From assembly GCA_905221605.1 (NCBI GenBank), contig CAJNDS010002390.1, forward strand, positions 163,239 through 227,238: DNA of 64,000 bases, in the 5' to 3' direction. The notes below the pieces were generated by a model that saw nothing but the letters and a program-made list of their open reading frames with translations, had not been told where the DNA came from and did not search any database. Numbering within the stretch: the stretch's first letter is position 1; every line of letters begins with the position of its first letter. This DNA comes from Symbiodinium natans (lineage: Eukaryota > Sar > Dinophyceae > Suessiales > Symbiodiniaceae). The position numbers and the translations under genes were made by a program. Below, in pieces: positions 14,244-23,346 of the stretch.

Positions 14244-17200
14244 TATATGTGTGTGTGTGTGTGTATACATATACATATATACATACATACATATATATAC
14301 TCCTAAACTGAGGGGTATTGGGCTTGTTCGGGCGAAGCACAGTTGCTGATCGCTGCGCCCCGCAGAGTTCCTATCGGCCTGTAGCCTGGGGTCCGAACCT
14401 GAACGGGGATGAAATCGGCGGGGCATGTCTAAGGCAACATGACGCGATGAGGACCCAAGGGGCGCTATAAATGCCTCATCTCCAGAGGGGCCTTCCTCCC
14501 CTTGTAGGGTTTAGGGTTTAGGGTTTAGGGTTTAGGGTTTAGGGTTTAGGGTTTAGGGTTTAGGGTTTAGGGTTTAGGGTTTAGGGTTTAGGGTTTAGGG
14601 TTTAGGGTTTAGGGTTTAGGGTTTAGGGTTTAGGGTTTAGGGTGAGCTCCTTGATCGTCTTGATAGGGGGTAGAAACCCAAACCCCGTGGGCCCTCAGCC
14701 CCCAACCCTCAACTCCAAACCCCCCCAGCCCTAAACCCCTAAGCCTTACCTTGGCAAACCCTAAACCCTAAACCCTAGAAGCCTACGCGCCATCGGCCCC
14801 GTGTCCTCAAACACGCAGATGTCGCCAGGCTGTGGTCAATCGATTTGGCACGTTTTCGAGTAACCAACATGGGCCCTAAGCCCTGAACGAACCCTAAACT
14901 CTGAAACGAAGGGACTGGGGGGCCCTTATGAAAGACTTCCACATACAGGCCAGGGTTGGGGTTAGAGGGCTTAGGGCTTCATGAGATTCGCGTACGCGGG
15001 TTGCAGGATTTGGTGGCTTCGTGCTTGCTGAGACTTGCTCAGTTTGGGGCTGAAGGTTTAGGACTTGCAGCTCTGGGGGACACGCGGTGAGTTGTCAAAA
15101 TTAAGATCCCTTTCTGGGCAGTTCTGGGCTCCTATTCGCCTCGGCCCCAGCCAAGAGGTGTCTGGAACACCCTAAACCCCAAACCCTAAACCCTAAACCC
15201 TAGACCCTAGACCCTAAACCCTAAACCCCCAGCCAAGAGGTGGCTGGAACAAGCAAACCAAAGATCTTGTCTCGCTCCCCTCTATTGGGATGTTTTTGGA
15301 ATCCTGGAACCCTCCCTGGAGGTTCATGGGTAGTTTATAACTGGGGTTATAAGTAAGGTATCTGCAGTTATAAGTGCAGTGGTTATGGCCTTATTTGGGG
15401 TACTTAAGTATCACTTTATAACCCTACTTACAACTACCCCTGAAACTTCAAGTGCGGAACCTCTGTCTGGGCAGCCCCTTAAAACCTCTCCCAAGAAGTG
15501 GCGGGACCGATTCTCTGCTGCCCTCTACCACCCTAAACCCTAAGCCTCAATCACTCCTAAATCCTAGCCCCAAAGCCATAAACCTCAACGCTTAAACCCT
15601 AGATCCTAACCCTAAGACCTAAGCCAAAACTGGACACATCTCGTGAGAGGCCTTGCCGTGCGTGCGGAAGGCGAGGTCAGTGCCTTGGGACAGTGAAACC
15701 CCAAAAAGCCCTAAACCCTAAACCCTGCACCCTGCACCCTGCTACACCCTACCATACGCCCTAACCCGCTCAAAAGGCCACCAAATGACTCTGCTCAACC
15801 TTCGACCCGACATGAGCGTATGAGCTTGGGGCCTGCAAAGGCAGTGCAAAAGGGTTTGGGATTTGGGGTTTAGGGTTTGGGGTTTAGGGCTTAGGGTTTA
15901 GGAAGGCCCCAACCCCCGAAACCACACAGGGTTTCCAGGGTTTACGGCGCTGAGGGTTCTCAGGGTTCTCTTGGGGGCGCTTCCGGAACTTCTCCCCGAG
16001 AGACACGAACACCCCAGACCACCACCGGAAGCCTAAGCGAAGAAGAAAAGCCAGCCAGCCAAACCTTGAACCCTATTCGCTAAGCCCTAAGCCCTAAACG
16101 CTAAACCCTAAACCCCTAACCCCTAAACCCTAAACCCGAAAACCTAAACCCTAAACCCTAAACCCTGAAGGCTGCCAAAGCATCGAGCTGGGGCCGCCAG
16201 CCCATGGAGGCCCCCACGGTGGACATCAGGGTCTTCGGGTCCACGGGCCTTGGGGGGCTCTCTTGAAGGGTTTAGGGTTTAGGGTTTAGGGTTTCGGGTT
16301 TAGGGTTTAGGGTTTAGGGTTCAGGGTTTAGGGTTCAGGGTTCAGGGATATTGAGCAACCTAGCTCAGGCTACCTTGAGGGCCCTTCAATAGGTCGACCT
16401 GGAGCGGTTTAGGGTTTAGGGTTTGGGGTTTGGGGTTTGGGGTTTGGGGTTTGGGGTTGGGGGTTTGGGGTTGGGGGTTTGGGGTTTGGGGTTTGGGGTT
16501 TGGGTTTGGGGTTTGGGGTTTGGGGTTTGGGGTTTGGGGTTTGGGGTTTGGGGTCTTACTTGAAGGGTTTGGCGGCTTAGGGTTAAGGAGGTCCAGGGTT
16601 TAAGGTTTAAGGGGTAGGCCTTAGGGCTTTAGATGGTCCCGGGTCCAAAATTTAGGGTTTTAGGGTTTTAGGGCTTTAGGGTTTAGGGTTCGGGCAAGGC
16701 CTACTTGAAGGTTCCATGGGCACGTACACATGAACCTCCAAGCATGGCTTCCGTTTCAGGGCTTGGGGTCTGGCGGCAGAGAAGGAGGGCATGTCATGTC
16801 AGAGCGTTGAGGGTTTAGGGCTTTCAGGATTTTTATCGACCACCTCAATCCATTCCCCCCCCCCCCCCCACCACCACCCCCCGCAGCTAGGGAGGGAGGA
16901 GCTCTTGGCACGACCCCTAAACCCTAAACCCTAAACCCTAAACCCTAAACCCTAAACCCTAAACCCTTTCGGCTCAAGAGCCAAATGCAGAGAACTTCTT
17001 GTTGCTCTGGGCGTCGTTGAGGCATGTTTAGGGGTTTTTGGTGTTACGGGTTCAGGGTTCACGGTTTAGGGTTTGGGGGGGAGGCTTAGGGCTGAGGGTT
17101 TAGGGTTTGGGGCGCTGAGAGCCCGGCGCTTGGTACTGCCCCTCAAGGAACTTCGCTAGTCCCTGGGATTTTGTGCACCCTCGCCACGAAGGGCCGAAGG

Positions 17201-18710
17201 GTTTCGGGTTTTCTGGGTTTGGGGTTGAGGCTTTCTTGAGTTTAGGCTTTGGGTTCAGCGTTTCCTTGAGCTTGGGCTCTAGGGCTTGGGACTGTTCAGG
17301 GAATTGTTTTCTTGCAAACGTTCAGTACCCAAGCAAGCTGCACGTCCTACCCACCCAAACCACCCAACTCACTAAACCCTAAACCCTAAACCCTAAACCC
17401 TGAACCCCAAACCCCCTAAACCCGAAACCCTAAACCCTAACCCTAAACCCTAAACCCACGGGCGCGCCTGCAGGAATTTGGGGTGGCCCAACATGTATGC
17501 GCCGTTCACCTCCCAGCGGCAGGCCGGCTCTAAAGCGTATGGGAACTAAGCTCCTCCCCCGAATAGGATTTAGGGTTTAGGGTTTAGGGTTTAGGGTTTA
17601 GGGTTTAGGGTTTAGGGTTTAGGGTTTTAGGGGTTTAGGGGTTTAGGGTTTAGGGTTTAGGGTTTAGGGTTTAGGGTTTAGGGTTTAGGGTTCAGGGTTC
17701 AGGGTTAGGGTTTAGGGTTTAAGGGCTTAGGGTTTACCAAGAAGCTAGAAAGCAGCAGGGAACGTGCCCTAAACCTTGGAGGCTTGCAGGAACCGCTAGG
17801 ACAGGGGCTCACGTTTCGTTCACCGGCAGGGTAGCGAGCGTCCCTAAGCCCTAAACCCCAAAGCCGGAACCCCAAAACCCTAACCCCTAGACCTTGAACC
17901 CGGAGCCCTCCCGGGATTCCAGCTGCATCGCCGTAGTTCAGCGACTGGTCAGACAGCTCAAGGCCTTCGTCTTAGGGATGTTGGTATAGGGTTCAGGGTC
18001 CAGGGTTCAAGGTTCAGGGTTTAGGGCTTAGGGTTTGAAGTTTAGGGATTTTGGAGTGTTCGGTCCGGTCCCCTCCAGCCTGGGCTGCCCAAGAATACGG
18101 GGGCACCCTTATGTTTAGGGGATGCCTAAGTTAAGAGGGTCCCATGATTTCGTAAAGTTCGGTTGTTCTTCTCTGGGCTTTGAACTTGCTGTCCAGTGGT
18201 TGGCGGAAGGATTTGAGGGCTCGGGAGGACTCAGCCAACCCTAACCCCAAAGCCCAAAAAAAAAAAAACAAACCCAAAACCCTAAACCCTAAACCCCAAA
18301 CCCTAAACCCCAAACCCTAAACCCCAAAACCCCAAACCCTAAACCCTAAACTCCTCAACGCCCGCGCGCCTTTCTTGAAGCTCTCGGTCAAGGCCGCCCT
18401 CAGCTCGGCTCTGCTGAGGAGCTCGGGATGCGGCCTCGGGGCGTTCTCTTCTCAAGAAGGAAGCCTTAACGGGTTTAGGGTTTAGGGTTTAGGGTTTAGG
18501 GTTTAGGGTTTAGGGTTTAGGGTTTCGGGTTTAGGGTTTCGGGTTTAGGTTTAGGGCTTAGGGCTTAGGATTTAGGGCTCAGGGCCTCAGGGTTCAGGGC
18601 TTAGGGCTTAGGGTTCAGGGTTCAGGGGTTTTAAAAATTATAACCCTAAAGCTGCCACCCAACGACGAATGCAGCTCAGGCCCGCGCCAGCCCTTAATGA
18701 AGTCCTGCGC
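1313..18710 (-). CDS. Class I/II PLP aminotransferase, multi-exon gene (partial)
   Basis: At least 17 exon pieces in collinear order on the minus strand build a fold-type I pyridoxal-phosphate aminotransferase. Motif order matches the 2-aminoadipate/MocR-type branch: a GWPHPELLS-like N-terminal strand, LNYGDAAGIP, VDPKTLMST..GAS (cofactor phosphate-binding loop), PGDICVFE joined to EPTYFLAF, HHNPTG (PLP-pyridine Asn), VIADEAYQ (Asp and Tyr), SVGTFSKIIGPG (Schiff-base Lys), GWVQAYPQLLKHG, NNPVIFSSMNLLHFVE, SGALAKHIDMAR and CALICKKLRELGLE. Such enzymes transfer amino groups between an amino acid and a 2-oxo acid; the substrate cannot be read from this. Most joins keep frame exactly, with GC, GA or GT donors and AG|G acceptors. 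The first exon(s) above 18.71 kb and the C-terminal exon(s) below 1.31 kb, including the carboxylate-binding Arg, were not found. No internal break was seen. Introns carry telomere-like tracts, microsatellites and MITE-like elements. Confidence 0.82.
1638..1945 (+). repeat. Interstitial telomere-like tract (TTTAGGG)
   Basis: About 40 units, mostly perfect after 1705, with TTTGGGG and CTTAGGG variants at the start. Confidence 0.97.
2036..2071 (-). CDS. Aminotransferase exon (SGALAKHIDMAR)
   Basis: A 36-nt exon, acceptor CCAG|G, probable GC donor. Continues HFVE into SGALAKHIDMAR, standard for the small-domain helix. Confidence 0.7.
2205..2253 (-). CDS. Aminotransferase exon (NNPVIFSSMNLLHFV)
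   Basis: A 49-nt exon, acceptor CGAG|GA, donor TGGA|GC. Gives LKHG-NNPVIFSSMNLLHFVE when joined to its neighbours. Confidence 0.72.
2410..2623 (+). CDS. Plus-strand exon-like ORF nested in an aminotransferase intron
   Basis: Opens after an AG|GG and reads with plausible amino-acid use (PANWKLALKVGRT, later GDAKYRAFLNQPFMRI and RTCIGSPESDC) up to the AGT microsatellite, where it degenerates into poly-Val. It faces the opposite way to the genes around it. I cannot name the family; it may be a fragment of another gene. Confidence 0.25.
2618..2813 (+). repeat. AGT trinucleotide microsatellite
   Basis: Mostly AGT units with a short AGC block and a few point variants. Open in several frames, hence spurious poly-Val/Ser/Thr ORFs. 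Confidence 0.95.
3190..3500. mobile_element. Foldback (MITE-like) element, ~95-bp imperfect arms
   Basis: The left arm, 3208-3300 (begins TTTTTCAAGTTTCAAATTCG), and the right arm, 3375-3476, are reverse complements with scattered mismatches, around a ~75-bp loop. Short GCAGAAA matches outside may extend it to 3190-3500. AT-rich, unlike its surroundings. No ORF. A clear target-site duplication was not found. Confidence 0.75.
3591..3990 (+). repeat. Compound trinucleotide tract AGT to AGC to GCC
   Basis: Unbroken 3-bp periodicity for ~400 bp that shifts from AGT through AGC to GGC/GCC-rich units. Confidence 0.93.
5219..5258 (-). CDS. Aminotransferase exon (VGWVQAYPQLLKH)
   Basis: A 40-nt exon, acceptor TGCAG|G, donor CACG|GT. 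Follows the Lys exon as in the family (GPGTK-VGWVQAYPQLLKH). Confidence 0.78.
5644..5695 (-). CDS. Aminotransferase exon (SVGTFSKIIGPG, catalytic Lys)
   Basis: A 52-nt exon, acceptor CCCAG|G, donor GAAG|GC. Reads RVFSVGTFSKIIGPGTK; the Lys in TFSK is the expected Schiff-base residue. Confidence 0.82.
6868..6945 (-). CDS. Aminotransferase exon (YNFYVIADEAYQLLNF)
   Basis: A 78-nt exon, acceptor CAAG|G, donor TGGA|GT. Holds VIADEAYQ, with the Asp that pairs with the PLP ring nitrogen and the following Tyr. Confidence 0.82.
7692..7771. mobile_element. MITE-like family A copy
   Basis: Starts GTTGGGATGTTC and ends GAACATCCCAA; the internal arm GGACTGTTAGCATAAGGGGG is intact on the right and shortened on the left. 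Confidence 0.6.
7907..7985. repeat. TA-rich palindromic microsatellite
   Basis: ATATATAT with GTATAGAT interruptions. Confidence 0.9.
8060..8108 (-). CDS. Aminotransferase exon (YNTSNEKRAKLMALA)
   Basis: A 49-nt exon, acceptor GGAG|GA, donor CAAA|GC. Reads YNTSNEKRAKLMALA, the helix after NPTG. Confidence 0.78.
8815..8943 (-). repeat. Telomere-like tract (CCCTAAA)
   Basis: C-strand units with CCCTAAAG and CCCTAA variants, immediately left of the HHNPTG exon. Confidence 0.95.
9003..9025 (-). CDS. Aminotransferase exon (PVHHNPTG)
   Basis: A 23-nt exon, acceptor CAAG|G, donor ACAG|GC. Encodes PVHHNPT and the first base of Gly, i.e. the conserved NPTG motif whose Asn contacts the PLP ring. Confidence 0.7.
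10387..10458 (+). repeat. 9-bp variant array GGGGTATTT
   Basis: Eight near-perfect units, adjacent to TTTTGGGG/TTTTAGGG variants. Confidence 0.9.
10498..11002 (+). repeat. Longest telomere-like tract, ~500 bp
   Basis: About 72 TTTAGGG units with only three indel interruptions (near 10590, 10730, 10875). Confidence 0.98.
11136..11181 (-). CDS. Aminotransferase exon, probable (LEKVCTECAGKVKFV)
   Basis: Acceptor GCCAG|G, reading LEKVCTECAGKVKFV, which fits the strand before the HNPTG motif. The 3' boundary is uncertain; the frame stays open for another 33 codons. Confidence 0.5.
11577..11640 (-). repeat. Dispersed repeat G, copy 1
   Basis: On the minus strand reads GGGTACCTTCTTGGGGTCC ... AAGGGGATCCTACTGTTTGG; matches 50259-50320. 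Confidence 0.45.
12229..12490. mobile_element. MITE-like family D copy with internal CCCTATATAA array
   Basis: Outer parts ATGAGGGACCCCCAGAAGGG and AAGGGTCCCTCTTTGAGTCC are inverted; between them CCCTATATAA-type units repeat about a dozen times (12283-12396). Confidence 0.6.
12606..12670 (-). CDS. Aminotransferase exon (EPTYFLAFTMARNSGLDL)
   Basis: Starts at GTCAG|GAGCCC and reads EPTYFLAFTMARNSGLDL. The 3' boundary (GA|GCTC) is a guess; a further exon may follow before 11.18 kb. Confidence 0.75.
12913..13097 (+). repeat. Telomere-like tract (TTTAGGG)
   Basis: ~26 units, one interruption. A second tract of similar length follows at 13187-13398. Confidence 0.97.
14206..14302 (+). repeat. TA / TG microsatellite
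   Basis: (TA)n then (TG)n then mixed CATA units. Confidence 0.92.
14505..14642 (+). repeat. Telomere-like tract (TTTAGGG)
   Basis: ~19 perfect units. Confidence 0.97.
14806..14829 (-). CDS. Aminotransferase exon (PGDICVFE)
   Basis: A 24-nt exon of eight codons, acceptor CACAG|C, donor TGAG|GA. Joined to the next exon it gives PGDICVFE-EPTYFLAF, a near-consensus family block. Confidence 0.7.
15313..15453. mobile_element. MITE-like family B copy
   Basis: Left CTGGAGGTTCATGGGTAGTT and right AACTACCCCTGAAACTTCAA are imperfect inverted repeats; TTATAAGT-type spacers lie between. Confidence 0.65.
15652..15683 (-). CDS. Aminotransferase exon (TDLAFRTHGK)
   Basis: A 32-nt exon, acceptor CAAG|GC, donor CAAG|GC. 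Joins GASMG to TDLAFRTHGK and then PGDICVFE without loss of frame. Confidence 0.7.
16202..16248 (-). CDS. Aminotransferase exon (PVDPKTLMSTVGASM)
   Basis: A 47-nt exon, acceptor CAAG|G, donor ATGG|GC. Carries the PLP-phosphate loop GASMG, completed by the next exon. Confidence 0.75.
16408..16554 (+). repeat. Variant array TTTGGGG
   Basis: About 20 TTTGGGG units rather than TTTAGGG, nearly homogeneous. Confidence 0.93.
16700..16746. mobile_element. MITE-like family B, short degenerate copy
   Basis: CTACTTGAAGGTTC and CATGAACCTCCAAG face each other over ~20 bp. Confidence 0.45.
17128..17162 (-). CDS. Aminotransferase exon (GLAKFLEGQYQA)
   Basis: A 35-nt exon, acceptor CCAG|G, GC donor (CAAGC|GC). 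Reads GLAKFLEGQYQ and completes an Ala codon with the next exon, giving QYQAPVDPKTLM. Confidence 0.72.
17570..17735 (+). repeat. Telomere-like tract (TTTAGGG)
   Basis: ~22 units with TTTTAGGGG and TTCAGGG variants. Confidence 0.95.
17900..17964 (-). CDS. Aminotransferase exon (LNYGDAAGIP)
   Basis: A 65-nt exon, acceptor GAAG|GC, donor CCGG|GT. Contains the family motif LNYGDAAGIPGGLR, which continues directly as GLAKFLEGQYQ in the next exon. Confidence 0.75.
18370..18434 (-). CDS. Aminotransferase exon (PHPELLSRAELRAALTESFKK)
   Basis: A 65-nt exon, acceptor CGAG|G, donor AAAG|GC. Reads PHPELLSRAELRAAL then TESFKK and joins in phase to the LNYGDAAGIP exon. Confidence 0.65.
18688..18710 (-). 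CDS. Aminotransferase exon (AQDFIKG)
   Basis: A 23-nt exon reading AQDFIKG, between CAG|G and a GC donor (GGCTG|GC). Joined to the next exon it gives DFIKGWPHPELLS, the usual N-terminal strand of this family. It is the furthest-upstream piece I can place. Confidence 0.55.
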
Positions 18711-18746
18711 CTGAGGGGCCTCGGTCGCCCAAAGAACTTACTGGTT

Positions 18747-18960
18747 TAGGTTTAGGGTTCAGGGTTTAGGGTTTAGGGTTTAGGGTTCAGGGTTCAGGGT
18801 TCAGGGTTTAGGGTTTAGGGTTTAGGGTTTAGGGTTTAGGGTTTAGGGTTTAGGGTTTAGGGTTTAGGGTTTAGGGTTTAGGGTTTAGGGTTTAGGGTTT
18901 AGTATTTAGGGGCTTTATGGTTTAGGGTTTAGGGTTTAGGGTTTAGGGGTTAGGGTTCAG
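18747..18960 (+). repeat. Telomere-like tract (TTTAGGG/TTCAGGG)
   Basis: ~28 units ending in degenerate copies. Confidence 0.95.
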
Positions 18961-19609
18961 AGTTATGATCGTCCGTCTTTACATCGGCACAGGGAAAAAC
19001 CACGTTTGGTTTAGGGTTCGGTTCCCAGTTGGGAATGAGGGTTGAGGGTTGAGGGGTCTATAGGGCTCAGAAACATTAGGGTTTGGGGTTGAGGGTTAAG
19101 AGTTGGCTTAGGGATGCTTAGACCCTCAAGAGTTTAGGGTTTAGTGTTTAGGGTGTAGGGTTTAGGGTTTAGGGTTTCGGGTTAGGGTTTAGGGCACCCT
19201 ACATCCTAAACGTCCGTGAGTTTTATTGAACTTTCAAGGGTTTAGGGTTTAGGGAATAGGGTTAAGGGTTGTAAGTGAAATAGTAAGGGGTTCAGGTCCG
19301 GGGAGGTGTCGAGGAAAGTTTCGAGGAAAGCTTCCCGGAGTTTTGAGGAGTTTCTTCTTTCACTTTAGATACAGGGGCGTGAGGGTTTAGGATTTAGGGA
19401 TCGTAGCAATCCACCGTTCTAAGGATCTTGGAGATGACTTCCCAGCCTTTCTTTAAGAAAAATCAGGGTTTAGGGTTTAGGGTTTGCGGTTTGGGGTTTA
19501 GGGTTTTGAGGCTGTGGGTTTGAGGTTTGGATTCTCTTGGCTCCTGTTCCTAGGGCTCAGGGTTGAGGGGCTGAGGCCCTCAGAAGCCCCCTGCAAAAAC
19601 CCCAATCTC

Positions 19610-19700
19610 ACATGGCCGTTGAGGAGGCCGCACCACCTTTCGCGTAGCCAGCCTTGGCGTTGCGGAGCAGCGCGGGGGCAGCGGCCCAACCCGCAAGCTC
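19610..19700 (-). CDS. Candidate exon (LAGWAAAPALLRNAKAGYAK)
   Basis: Minus-strand open stretch with coding-like composition and a GT donor (GAAAG|GTGG). Not assigned to a gene; it could belong to the 5' part of the aminotransferase or to an unrecognised gene. Confidence 0.3.
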
Positions 19701-20169
19701 AGAGAGTCTAGGGGTTCAGGGCTGAGGAAACCTGTTTTAAGTTTTAGGGTTTAGGGTTTAGGGTTTAGGGTTTAGGGTTTAGGGTTTAGGTTGAGGGTTC
19801 AGGGTTTAGGGTTCAGGGTGAGTCTAGGGGTTGAGGGCGGAGAAAACCTGATGTTTCAGTAATGTTGCTGCGTGAAGCGCTCTGGGGTCTCAGCGGGCAA
19901 GTTTGGTCGCAAGCCAACCGCCGGCTACAGCAACGCGCACATCTGTTGTAACACTTAGCTCATGCGAAGCACTCAGAGTTCTATGTGCCCTCACATAGCT
20001 GTAACCCCGCCTGTCGTTGTGATACCCTAAACCCTAAACCCTAAACCCTAAACCGCTGCATGAGGCCTCATGGTCCAGATCAAAACCACACCAACGTTAT
20101 AAAGTGTCTCAAACCACTCCCCAAACAACCCAACTCCTCCCGCTCAAGCCTGAAAAGTTTGGGGTTTAG

Positions 20170-20296
20170 GGTGTAGGGTTTGGGGATTAGGGTTTAGGGT
20201 TTAGGGTTTAGGGTTTAGGGTTTAGGGTTTAGGGTTTAGGGTTTAGGGTTTAGGGTTTAGGGTTTAGGGTTTAGGGTTTAGGGTTTAGGGTTTAGA
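20170..20296 (+). repeat. Telomere-like tract (TTTAGGG)
   Basis: ~17 units. Confidence 0.96.
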
Positions 20297-21239
20297 AAGC
20301 CCAAGCATCCGAGGCTCAGCCTCCAACATGCCCTGGACCGCGCCCCAAAATCCCGAAATTCAACCGCCGAAGCCCTGAAACCGAAGCTGCCAACCTCAAC
20401 CCGATAAATCGCCCGTAAACCCTAAACACGACAAGCCCTAGAAATTGCCGATAAACCGCCTTTAAATCCCCGACAAACCAATAAACCCTACGCCCTGAAG
20501 CCCAAAAACCCTGCCCTAAACCCTTAACCCTAAACCTTAAACCCTAAACCCCAAACCCTAAACCCCAAACCCCAAACCCTAAACCCCAAACCCCAAACCC
20601 TAAACCCTAACCCCACGGGGCCCCGAGCCATGGTCCAAAAAGGCGCCCCGTCGAAACTCGGAGCTCCGCTCCGAAGAAAAATTCCAAAATCTGTGAGCCA
20701 GAGAAACCGCGGCCGGGGAGCCCTAAACCCTAAACCCCAAACCCTAAACCCCAAACCCCAAACCTCAAACCCTAAACCCTAAACCCTATATAAACCCTAA
20801 CCCCTAAACCCTAAACCCAAACCCTAAACCCTAGACCCTAAACCCTAAAGTACCCCCAGTTTCAGACGCTGGGTGTGCGGTGGCATGACGGTGGCCGGGT
20901 TAGGGCCGCGGGCGGTTTTATAAGGCTTGGGGGGTTTCCTGCTTAGGGTTCAGGAGTATCATGTACGAGTACTGGGGAGGGTATGTTCGGGCTCTCTTGG
21001 GAAATTCTGTCTTTCTGCATTAACAACAAACAAGGCATCCCCGAGTAGACCAGCGATTGGGCTTCCGGGCCTTGAATTTAGGGTTTAGGGTTTAGGGTTT
21101 AGGGTTTAGGGTTTAGGGTTTAGGGTTTAGGGTTTAGGGTTTAGGGTTTAGGGTTTAGAGTTTAGGGTGTAGATGCCTACAAAGCACAAAACATGAACCG
21201 TCCAAACCACCGAAAATCCTACGCAGGGCCATTCTACCT

Positions 21240-21345
21240 TACACAGGACCGCCAACGTCGATTTTGGAGTCAGGTGCATCTCTGGCGCTTGCTGCTCTCA
21301 GGAGAGAGGTTGATCTTGACATGCGCCTCTGACTGGCTGGTTCTT
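21240..21345 (-). CDS. Candidate exon ending at GTAAGG
   Basis: Reads SLLRAASARDAPDSKIDVGG before a textbook GTAAGG donor. No homology recognised. Confidence 0.28.
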
Positions 21346-21450
21346 AGTAGGGAATGAAGGAATGAGGGCCTTAGATAATCCCTTGAAGGGTATATATATA
21401 TATATGTATATATATATAGGGCCCTCAGTCCCTCACTACTAAGAACCAGG
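21337..21450. mobile_element. MITE-like family C copy
   Basis: CTGGTTCTTAGTAGGGAATG at left and CACTACTAAGAACCAGG at right are inverted; the centre is a TA microsatellite. Confidence 0.72.
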
Positions 21451-22204
21451 GGGCTGATGTTTCAGGAGTGAGAGCATCAGGGTTTTGAAGCTTCCAGGGT
21501 GTAGGATCTTGGGTTTTGGGGCGGCTCAGCGCTGCAAACCCTAAGTCCTAAACCCTAAACCCTAAACCCTAAACCCTAAACCCTAAACCCTAAACCCTAA
21601 ACCCTAAACCCTTTTGGTTTGTTGGCTTTTGCTGCTGTTGCTGCTGTTGTTTTAGGGGGGGGCAAGGGGTTTAGGAGTCGGAGTTGAGGTTCTCAAGGGT
21701 TTAGGGTCTAGATTTCAGGGTTGAGGGTTTAGGGTTTAGGGTTTCGGGTTTCGGGTTTCGGGCTTCGGGCTTCGGATCTTTTAAGGCTTAGGGTTGGTGT
21801 AGGGTTTAGATTTCGGGGTTTAGGATTTAGGGTTTCGGGTTGAGGGTTTAGGGTTTAGGGCTTAGGGCTTAGGGCTTAGGGTTCTTTAAGGCTTAGAGTT
21901 TAGGGGTTGGGGTTTAGGGGCTTCAGGGCTTAGGTTTCAGAGTTTGGGGCTTCAGGGCTGAGAGGCATCCGGGATGAGAGCCTCTGTTTACGGGAGCTGG
22001 TCGGCTGAACGCAATACAGTGAAGACATGCCTCCCGCTGTGGGCTTCGGCTTTAGGGTTTAGGGCCTAAACCCTAAACCCTAAACCCCAAACCCTAAACT
22101 CAACACCCGAAAAGGATCGAGCCCCGTAAAGGTATAACGCGAGTGCCTGGTCTTTGCGCTTTCACATCTCAAAATTCCAGGCTCCCATCTCGGACCTGCT
22201 GTTG

Positions 22205-22277
22205 GCCTAAACCCTAAACCCTAAACCCTAAACCCTAAACCCTAAACCCTAAACCCTAAACCCTAAACCCTAAACCC
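22205..22277 (-). repeat. Telomere-like tract (CCCTAAA)
   Basis: ~10 perfect C-strand units. Confidence 0.96.
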
Positions 22278-22840
22278 TTGAAGCCCTGACCGGGCACTGA
22301 CGAAGCCCGGAGAGGCCCTGGAACGGGAAGAGAGCACCCAGTAGCGCGAAGCGTTATGGCCAGCCGGTCCCTGAAAGTGGCGACGCGCCACCGAAGAGGG
22401 ACCCTTAGTAACAAGACAGTTTTGGGGGGGGGCTATGCTGATATACAGGGGCCATAAGGGGATATGAAGTAGGGTTTCTATTTCTTGTACCCCCAAAAGG
22501 ACACCCGGTATATACACTCACCAAGATTATGAAGGAACCTTATATACACTCACCAAAAACAGTAATATATACCCTGCTTCATCTCATTAAAGCAGCTATT
22601 CCGACCCCTATGTATAGTACTCCTCCCCAGAGAAAGGAAGCCCAACTGGAGCACCTCGCCGCAGGGTAGTCTGGAAGTTAGCTGAGAGGTTGGAGGTTTA
22701 ACTTCAGGGTACGAGGATTTGACACGGCCTAAGCCCTAAACCCTAAACCCTAAACCCCAAACCCCAAACCCTAAACCCTAAACCCTAAAGGGTTTGAAGC
22801 CTTCACGACTCAAGGGCTTTAAGGCTTGCCTTAAGGGTAT

Positions 22841-23026
22841 AAGGAGGGACCGCTAGAATGGACCCTTAATCTCATTCCCCTACATGACCCCTTCATATAC
22901 CTTATACAGTCCCTAAACCCTAAACTCTAAACCCTAAACCCTAAACCCTAAACCCTAAGTAGCCCCCAAAAACCCCTAAAGAACCCCAAAGGTCCCTTGT
23001 AAGGGCCCCTCCTTTAGTTCCTTGAG
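22841..23026. mobile_element. MITE-like family D copy with internal telomere-like units
   Basis: AAGGAGGGACCGCTAGAATG and GGGCCCCTCCTTTAGTTCC are imperfectly inverted. TTAATCTCATTCCCCTACAT matches the 12.2-kb copy. Here the centre holds CCCTAAA units (22911-22958). Confidence 0.55.
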
Positions 23027-23142
23027 GCTCGGGGCCCCCTAAACCCTAAACTCTAAACCCTAAACCCTAAACCCTAAACCCTAAACCCCAAACCCCAACC
23101 CCTGAACTTGCGGGCTTCAGGGCTGAAAGCCCTAAACCCTGT

Positions 23143-23217
23143 CCGCCTCCTGGTCCGTGACGCTCAGGTGCAATTCAAGGGCCGACCCCTCCTGCAGGTC
23201 CAGGGGCTCCTGGCGTC
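23143..23217 (-). CDS. Candidate exon (EPLDLQEGSALELHLSVTDQ)
   Basis: Bounded by CCAG|G and ACAG|GG and open throughout, with strongly coding-like residues. Gene unknown. Confidence 0.38.
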
Positions 23218-23346
23218 AGGGGTTTAAGGTTTAGGGTTTAGGGTTTAGGGTTTAGGGTTTAGGGTTTAGGGTTTAGGGTTTGAGGTTTAGGGTCTAGGGT
23301 CTAGGGTTTAGGGTTTAGGGTTTAGGGTTTAGGGTTTAGGGTTACC

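Noticed and set aside
16968-16980. TTTCGGCTCAAG resembling the spliced-leader 3' end
   Set aside because: Plus-strand only, next to a telomere-like tract inside an intron of a minus-strand gene; likely chance.
20530-20754. ORFs rich in GFRVWGLG (also 43525-43737, 44692-44883, 17173-17382)
   Set aside because: Direct translations of TTTAGGG/TTTGGGG units; no protein signal.
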